This document shows, piece by piece, positions 1 through 7,600 of a stretch of 10,341 bases of DNA; position 1 is the first letter of the stretch; each line of letters begins with the position of its first letter. A model generated the notes under the pieces. It ran no database searches, was not told the origin of the DNA, and saw only the letters and a program-made list of their open reading frames with translations. Made by a program: the position numbers and the translations under genes. The stretch spans positions 1-10,341 of the forward strand of contig JAKMFF010000134.1 in the NCBI GenBank assembly GCA_022425585.1. The letters run 5' to 3'. This DNA comes from Candidatus Poseidoniaceae archaeon (GTDB taxonomy: Archaea; Thermoplasmatota; Poseidoniia; Poseidoniales; Poseidoniaceae).

Positions 1-294
1 GCATTTAACCTACTTAGAGCCATGAATTTTGAGTCTTCCACTGGCTATTCAGTTATTTCTGAAGATATTAAGACCTCGGTACTGTATATGTATATACTGC
101 AACGCAAACCTATCGCCTGGCAAGAAAGAATGCTATTGATTGTTGAAGAAGACACTACGCTACCAAAAAACTGGAAGTTGGAACTGCCTGATTTTGAGTC
201 ACATTTAGATGACTTAGGCTACATTGAAGATGGTGATGAACAATCACCATTCTGGGAAAATGGCGAATTAGCAGAACCCCATGAAGAAGAATAA
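1..294 (+). CDS. 3' end of an unrecognised gene (partial, runs off left edge)
   Basis: The reading frame is open from base 1 to the TAA at 292-294. The first methionine, at base 22, is preceded in frame by AFNLLRA with no stop and has no Shine-Dalgarno sequence. I therefore read this as the C-terminal 97 residues of a longer protein that starts outside the window; a 90-residue protein starting at base 22 is the alternative. The visible part has no membrane helix or signal peptide. It contains a hydrophobic, probably helical stretch (SVLYMYILQRKPIAWQERML) and ends in a strongly acidic tail (GYIEDGDEQSP...AEPHEEE), consistent with a soluble cytoplasmic protein. I recognise no family or catalytic motif. 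The stop codon directly abuts the stop of the convergent ahcY gene, leaving no intergenic base. Confidence 0.6.
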   Translation, partial: AFNLLRAMNFESSTGYSVISEDIKTSVLYMYILQRKPIAWQERMLLIVEEDTTLPKNWKLELPDFESHLDDLGYIEDGDEQSPFWENGELAEPHEEE

Positions 295-1560
295 TCACGT
301 TCCTGCGTTGTAATCGTCTAAGTAAGCAACTTGCTCGTCAGTCAATGAATCAATATCGAAACCTAGTGTTGCAAGCTTAGTAGTTGCGAGACCTTGGTCT
401 TGTTCAGTTGTGATATCATACACTATCGGTTGCATATCCTTGCCTTCTTTAGCTAGACGGCAAAGTGCTAGATATTGGTTAGCAAACGACATATCCATTA
501 CTTCTGATGGATGTCCTTCTGCTGCTGCAAGATTAACTAGGCGACCGTCTGCAAGCAGGAAGATTTTCCTACCATCATTCATAGTATATTCATTATTGTT
601 ATCCCGAATGGTTCGCTTACTTGCCGCTAATCCTTCTAAGTCTTCGATATTTATTTCGCAATCATAATGCCCAGTATTGGAAATTATCGCACCATCTTTC
701 ATCGAGGCAAAATGTCGCTCAACAATTACGTCTTTCATCCCAGTCGCTGTACAGAATATGTCTCCTAAGGCTGCAGCTTCATCCATCTTCATGACTCTAA
801 AACCGTCCATTATTGCCCTTAGAGCAGGTAGAGGGTCTATTTCAGTGATAATTACGTTGGCACCCATTCCTTGAGCCCTCATAGCGACACCTTTACCACA
901 ATGTCCGTATCCAGAAACAACAAATGTTTTACCGGCAATTAATACAGAAGTTGCTCTAAGTATCCCATCGATGGTTGATTGACCAGTTCCGTAAACATTG
1001 TCAAAGTCCCACTTTGTGATAGCATCGTTAACTGCGATAACTGGATATTTCAAATCTCCAGCCTTACCCATTGCCCTTAATCTGTGGACTCCAGTCGTAG
1101 TTTCTTCAGTGCCGCCAATAACTCCTGCAGCATATTCTTCCTTTTCGCCGTGAACACGAACGATTAGATCTGCACCATCATCAAGAGTCAGAGTCGGATT
1201 AAACTCTAATGTCTTGTCGATACACCAGTAGAAATCATCGACGCTTTGACCATGCCATGCATGGATGGAATATCCTTCTTTAGCAAGCCAGGCGGCAACA
1301 TCATCTTGAGTTGATAATGGATTACAACCAGACCAAGAAATTTCAGCACCTGCAGCGGCTATTGTTTCAATCAATACTGCGGTTTCTTTGGTGACGTGAA
1401 GACATCCAGCAACTCTCATTCCTGCTAGTGGTTTGGTCTTTAGCGCCTCTTCTTTTAGCGCAGCCAAAACTGGCATTCTGGCTCTTGCCCAATCTACTCT
1501 TAATGACCCGGATTCTGCCAGATTCATATCTGCTACTGTGTACTTGTCAGTCTTGTCCAT
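295..1560 (-). CDS. ahcY: S-adenosylhomocysteine hydrolase (adenosylhomocysteinase), archaeal short type
   Basis: This cytosolic NAD-dependent enzyme reversibly cleaves S-adenosylhomocysteine to adenosine and homocysteine, relieving product inhibition of methyltransferases. The 421 residues align throughout with the family. The substrate-binding segment LHVTKETAVLIET carries H55, T57 and E59, followed by GCNPLSTQDD. By alignment from memory with the human enzyme, the catalytic set is D128, E153 (TEETTTG), K183, D187 and N188 (TKWDFDN). The Rossmann loop GYGHCGKG lies at 217-224, with the NAD-binding acidic residue E240 in ITEIDP. HPSEVMDMSFANQ at 350-362 supplies the H350 counterpart of human H353. 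The protein ends YLDDYNAGT without the KPDHYRY tail of the eukaryotic and bacterial long form, as is usual in archaea. The start fits the family N-terminus (VADMNLAESG). No Shine-Dalgarno sequence is visible in the 67-bp gap, so a leaderless transcript is possible. Some archaeal homologues prefer S-inosylhomocysteine, so substrate identity is less certain than family. Confidence 0.96.
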   Translation of the reverse strand: MDKTDKYTVADMNLAESGSLRVDWARARMPVLAALKEEALKTKPLAGMRVAGCLHVTKETAVLIETIAAAGAEISWSGCNPLSTQDDVAAWLAKEGYSIHAWHGQSVDDFYWCIDKTLEFNPTLTLDDGADLIVRVHGEKEEYAAGVIGGTEETTTGVHRLRAMGKAGDLKYPVIAVNDAITKWDFDNVYGTGQSTIDGILRATSVLIAGKTFVVSGYGHCGKGVAMRAQGMGANVIITEIDPLPALRAIMDGFRVMKMDEAAALGDIFCTATGMKDVIVERHFASMKDGAIISNTGHYDCEINIEDLEGLAASKRTIRDNNNEYTMNDGRKIFLLADGRLVNLAAAEGHPSEVMDMSFANQYLALCRLAKEGKDMQPIVYDITTEQDQGLATTKLATLGFDIDSLTDEQVAYLDDYNAGT

Positions 1561-1627
1561 GGGCGACGCTACAACCGGTCACTTTTGAACTCATTGACTA
1601 ATTGCCAAATCAGTTTCAAAAATGATG

Positions 1628-4600
1628 TTACCCTTGTTGTTGAATGTAAGCTGCTGCGTATTGTTGTGCATAGGCTGCGGCTGTCTGCTCATCATAACCT
1701 TGAGTGATAAACTGCTGGTAGTATTGTTGATACGCAGCATCCATCGCAGGGTTGGTCGCAGCTGGTGTTGCTGCTTGAGCGGCTTGTTGTGGTTGAGCGC
1801 CTCCACCCGTGAGTCCTGCTTGGGCGGCATATTGTGCTGCATACGATCTTGCTGTATCTTCAGGATATCCTTGTGCGATTAGTTGTTGGACATATTGCTC
1901 AACAGGGTCTTGTTCTTGGAAAGCCCCAGTTAGGCTGAAGTCTTTGTAATCTCCATCCATGCCATCTCCTCCGCTTCTTCGTAGGAATAATAGCGTTAAG
2001 ACGACTATTAAGACTAAGATAACAGCTCCAACACCTATCAGCATGATATTACTTTCAGACTGAGCACCATCGCCTCCATCATTGGATGATGGAGCAACCC
2101 ATTCACCATTTTCTAGAGAATACTCGCCGTCCCAATCACATGCGCCATTGATGAAAACCCATTGGCCATCAGGGTCTGCTAATATCACTTCATCTGGAAC
2201 CGTCACTCCACGACAAATTGGTAATGATAATGTGATGGTACTTGGATTGTATAATTGCACATAGTTTGGATCATTTAGCGGGAGTTGTTGTTCTGCATTC
2301 CAGCGTTTTTCTGAATCTTTGGAAGGATCAAATTCGAAAACTCTTATGTAAATTGTGACATCTACCGGTGTATTCGAATGGAATCTATCAATATCTAGAC
2401 TCAACTCAAAAGAGTCGCCAGTTCCAACTGGAGTCTTTAGAACTGCTAATTCCTTTGTCCCCTTGGCAGTTTCTAATACCCTTGCGTCAGTTTCGTCTAG
2501 TAGAGATTCATTCCAAGTTATTTCCACGTACGTATCACTCTCATCTGAACCTGACACGACAAATCCTGAAAGGTTGTAGAATGAATTAGTGTAACCTTGT
2601 TGGTCGTCCCAGTTGGTGAATTCAATAACTGGAGGTTCATCACCAAAACCTTGCGGTTTTACATCGAAACAGAATTCCATATCATCATCCCATTTACCAG
2701 ATTTATCGTACACTGTTAACTTAATCTTAATTGGTTGGATTGGTGATTCTGTATTTGGGTTGTAAGTGAGATTTCTACCCGCATACGATTCTCCATTTTC
2801 ATCAACACCATAACCACCAAAGGTATATTGCCAGACACCCAAACTTGATTCGTATTGGATGTAGGTATTTGCATTGACATTAATTGCCTGATCCCACGGC
2901 TTATCAAACAGTACTTCCCATTCATACCTCTCAATTCCGTTACCTTCTAGAGCATCAGGATCTGTTGAGTTAAAGGCATTGAAATCAATTGGTAGTTGGC
3001 CACTTTCATCAAGAGTGATCTCATATTTAGGATAATTATCTAGACTCGAACAAGTTCCAACATACTCGATGTTGTCTGCATAACTGTCTTTCATAACCAC
3101 ATAAGCATCGGCAATTGGGTTGAATGCGTCAGCATTTGCATCGTTAGTCTCGACTGTCACTGACAACATTCTTGAATGACCGTTATCATCATGCAGCCAA
3201 AGAGTAATTGTCCATTGCTCTCCTTGCTTACATTCTCCTTGAGTCCCAATTGACTTACAGAAGTCCATTACTGGTGAAGATTCTGTTTCAAACAATGGGG
3301 ATGTGTAATGGTCAATTTGACCTGGAGCCATGGTTCCTAAATCCCAAGACGTTGGTCCAGAAATCAGCCAATCGGTTTGCAAACTTACTTGTGCATCAGA
3401 TTGGTAACTAAAGGTTAGTTGTGCGTTACTCTTCATGTACACAGTTGCATATCCGGCACCTAATGCAGGATCAGGAACTACACCATCAATCAAGATATCA
3501 GTTCCATCTCTCATTTCACCAAATGGATTTGGATAATCATTTACTTGATATGCCAGGACGTTACTGAGTAAAGCAAAGTCCGAACTTGATGCATTACCTG
3601 ACTTTGCTTCCAAGTCGATGGTGGAAATAATCATTCCACCTTGTCCATAGCTACAAATCCCCAACAGAACATCTTCAATGCTTGTTGAATCACGAATAAT
3701 TGGTTGGAAACTAGCAACATTTTGGTTACCTGAGCAAATCTTAGGCACATCAGAAGTAGCCTCGCTACCGATATCTAGTGCTGAATTGGCTACTGGAGTG
3801 AATACCTCAAAGTTATCCTCATCAATGTTGTTCATAATTGGATGGAATTCATCGTATACTTCCATGTCCGCATAGGTTATTTCCGCACCGTTCGTTTTGT
3901 CATCGATCACTAGACCTAGAGGTAATCTTGGTTCAACATTTGTTTGAAGCCCGTAGGTTTGAGCCCCATGTGGTGCCAAATGCGCTTGAATTGTACCACC
4001 ACTGCTCATGAAATTAACTAACACTTGCTTTCGGTCAACATTGCTAACTGTATCAGATATAGTCTTGTAATATGCTTTCCCATCATCCTTTGCAGTGTTG
4101 AAATCTTGCCATGGCAAGATAATTTTATCAAAGTTAGTAAACCAATTAGTCTTGAAATAATCATCCCAATCATTCATGGCAAATTGAGTGTAAGACATAC
4201 CATTAGCCGCAATATCTTCGATGATTCTAGAGGTCCCGCTGGTCTTATCAGATAGTATTGCAATATCGACTTCATCGGCAAATGTTGCATGGAAATATAC
4301 TGGATCTCCAGATGGAGTACCATCATCTAGTTGAGCACGGTAACTGATGTTGTATGTGTGTCCATCCTGATATCCGGCCCAAGGAGTAAACGATAAGGCA
4401 ATTCTTTCACCATTCAACAGAGATTGGGCTGGTCCAGCACTGACACTGTGGGCAAGAGAGCCTGTGGTCTCGTCAAACACTTCCATATAGAATACATAAT
4501 CCCCTTCAAGAACTCCATTGGTTGCCGTCATCTCCCAATTATGAGTCAAAGAACTATCAATTGGCAGAACACAATTTTGCCTAACCTCATCCAAACAAGC

Positions 4601-7600
4601 TAACCTCTTAGGTTGACTCAAAACAATGTCGACTGATTTTACGTCAAATATAACACGCTTGATGTTATTTGCCGTTGATAATTCGTCGTTTCCATACCAG
4701 TTGGTACCAACTGTGGTATTGTCGAAGATAGTCTCCACTTCAATCATGTATACGCCTGACACGAAATCGTGCTCAGCAATTAGGTCTGTTGAAGAATCTT
4801 CTGCATCTACAGAGGTTCGGCTTATTGAATAAGAGTTATCCTCGACGAAAGTAAATTCTTTCAAAGTGATATTATTTATTCCAACACCTTTGAAACCATC
4901 ATTTATGCCATTTCTTCCATCATCATCTGAGAAGAAATCGAAGTTTAAGTCAACTGTTGAGTCTGCTAGTGAGATACATTGTGTATCCCACTCACCAGAG
5001 TCAGGAGAGGTTGTATTCAAAACATACAAATGAGTCAAATCAAGAGTCGTAGTTTTGACCAAACTGTCGGAATTAAAGAATACATTCCAATTGCCGCTTA
5101 GTCCATCGGTCGTTCTTGGGTCGCCAATGTATTCAATCTCCTCAAAGTCGATTGGATTAGTTTCGTTGACTATCCCGTTTCCATCTTCATCTATCTGGCA
5201 GGTTCCGTCTTCATTGTAATCATTCCATTGACCGTAAACAATAGCAGTATTATCAGTAGAATCCTTGGTGAAATCGACCGTCACGGCCATGTAATCGCTC
5301 GGTTCAATATTGCCTTGTGAGTCTACTTCAAAGAAGGTATCAGCATAATACTCGAATGATAGAGATACGAAATCGCTTTCTAAGTCTTCAAGGTCAATAT
5401 CTGTGATGGTCATTGTTTCATTTTCCCATGCGTCACCGTATCCCAGTGTTGCTGTCTGGCAAGGGTGGCCAAACCAGTATGAGTTACTGTTGAAAACTAA
5501 ATCAGATGGGCAATCCAAGGTGTCGTTGTATGTTGTACCCTTTGGATTGTTACTTTGAGTATATCTAGTTCCGTCTGTAGAATTATCAAACGTGATAATA
5601 CAATCAGAACCTGGGTTTCCACATTGTACTGTGTCGGGATCGGCAGTGAATACTGTTGCAGTGACATCAAAGTCAACTATTGTGTTACCATAGTTGTTAG
5701 TGGTTGCTGAAATCGGATATGTTCCTTGAGCGTAAAGCTGACCTGGTTCGAAATAATCTATCGATTCAAGTGCCGGATCATACAAATTAAACGGCGTCAC
5801 GTAACCGACAATTTCGTCGTTTAGTACCTGTTCATCCCAACCGTTATTTGATAATACTGCAGAAATACGATAAGTCGTATCATTCAAAAAGTTGGCTTGC
5901 AAATTTGCAACGTATTCTTGACCTGGACCTAAGTTATTGAGTTGAATTTGAGTTTGTTGGTTTTGTACGTTAGGGAAGAATGCAGTATTCTGCTTGAAGA
6001 TGGTCAAGTTATCTACACCAAATCCGTCATTTCCAGTCCAAGTTGATTCATTATCATCTGAAATTGAACCTTCAAAACCGGTTCTAAATCTGAAACGCAA
6101 ATCAACTGTCTCTCCAGCCCATGGGCTTAGATCAAAGGTCCCTAGTCCGTCATCAGTGAAATTATTCCAGCCGTAGAAAGTATTGAATGAATATATTCCG
6201 TAATAGTAAAGCCCTTCAGCATATCCACCGTACGCATTTTCTTTGAATACTCTATCTAAGTCAAATCCACCCCACATAGAGGTGCGTGACCAGCAAGCGC
6301 CTTCTATGTAAGCAGTTACTGGGCAGCTGATAGTAGACCATCCAGTTTCTTCACTACCAACCTCAATCATTGCTAAATCATCCCAAACATCACCAACGAC
6401 AAATCCGTTGGTATCAGCACTACCAAGAGCACCAAAGCCAAGGTCTTGGAATAATTCAACACTCATGAAAGCACGGTCTGAGCCTGTCAAATCAACATCT
6501 CTTAGCACCATTGCTTCGTCCCAGTTTGCCCCATAGCCAGTCCATTCTCCACCAGTGCTGTTGGTTTTTGTTTCGCCCGACCACATGAAATGAGATGGGT
6601 TTAGGTAATTGGCAGAGTAATCTGCTTGCGATTCATCCGGGTCAGTACCAGACCCGCTAGATGGTGTTGTTTGTTCGTTCCAGTGGTGATTTCCATCGAC
6701 ATAATCAATGTAATCCCAAGTACATCCAGAGCCGCAAGCGCCCACATTTTCAGGAGTATCCCAATCATTAGCATACACGGTTTGATTGGTTGAATTGAGT
6801 TCATCTACTACCTTTAGTTCAACGTCCAAAGTCGCACTTTGACCATTAAGAACATTCATACCGGTATTGGTTACTGTTACGTTTATGTCTCGAAGACCTT
6901 CACCAACAACCCCAAAAGAGCGGTCTACTGGAGAAATCTCAATGCCCGAAACGGACAAGTCTTGACTATCCATCTCAATGACAGAAATTGTATCATATTG
7001 ACCATCCCAGCCAAAGTTATCTCTCCAACCACCAAATCTCCAGTTCTTGTGTGCAACAACTATATCTGGCGCAGAGTTTGCGCCGCCTGCCAACTGTCCT
7101 ACTTCTGCTGTGTGCGGTCTTCGGCCAGCAGCATATGATAGAGGACTTAGATGGCCCCCACTACCGTCTGAAAGGGTAACTTGAATCGAAGTAGGGTAGT
7201 TAAGGAAGAAATTGGATGAAGTACCTCCAGCGGAGTCGGTGGAATTTTGCTGATACGCAAGAGTTGGGTTAATGAAATCGGGTTGCTGGTCTCCGTTTAA
7301 GTCAGCAACAGTCAAAGTCCATGAAATGTAAGGGCCAAAATAGGCCTTTTGCGGTGATGTCCATGTACCTGAAGTCGATGATGTGACGTAAGTTACATTC
7401 TCGATGTCGGCATCATTTAATGCCAGTACATCTGCAGTACCATCGCCATCTAAATCGGCAACTGCCAAATCAGATGAGGTTTCTGTTTGCATGTTAATCA
7501 CGTGCTCTCCTACACCAGGAGTGGTGCTGAAAGTGTATGTTAGTGGGAAAGTATTGGTTTGGCAATTAAATTCAACAATTGACACGTTGTCATCATGCCC

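Noticed and set aside
1583..1590. GTTCAAAA about 23-30 bases before the ahcY ATG, as a possible TATA-like box of a leaderless promoter
   Set aside because: Spacing is suitable but the match is weak and no BRE purines are evident, so it is not listed as a promoter.
1618..1622. T5 run on the minus strand just after the giant gene stop, as a possible archaeal oligo-T terminator
   Set aside because: Five thymines are too few to support in AT-rich DNA, and ahcY follows only 67 bp later on the same strand, so read-through is equally likely.
1591..1842. 83-codon minus-strand frame overlapping the giant gene's tail
   Set aside because: Its Q/M/P-rich product is simply another frame of the repetitive Q/A/Y codons; the main frame has the repeated QGY motif and a membrane helix upstream.
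1622..1882. 86-codon plus-strand frame rich in C and L that looks membrane-like
   Set aside because: It is the reverse complement of the Q/A codon run (ttg/ctg triplets read as L and C), a known artefact of such tails.
1643..1900. Possible DNA-level tandem repeat or CRISPR-like array in the tail
   Set aside because: The similarity is at protein level, the copies are only two, and spacing and codons are not those of direct DNA repeats.
6839..7138. 99-codon plus-strand frame opposite the giant gene
   Set aside because: It lies wholly antisense to a well-supported domain region, has no recognisable motif and an unremarkable composition; it is a shadow frame.
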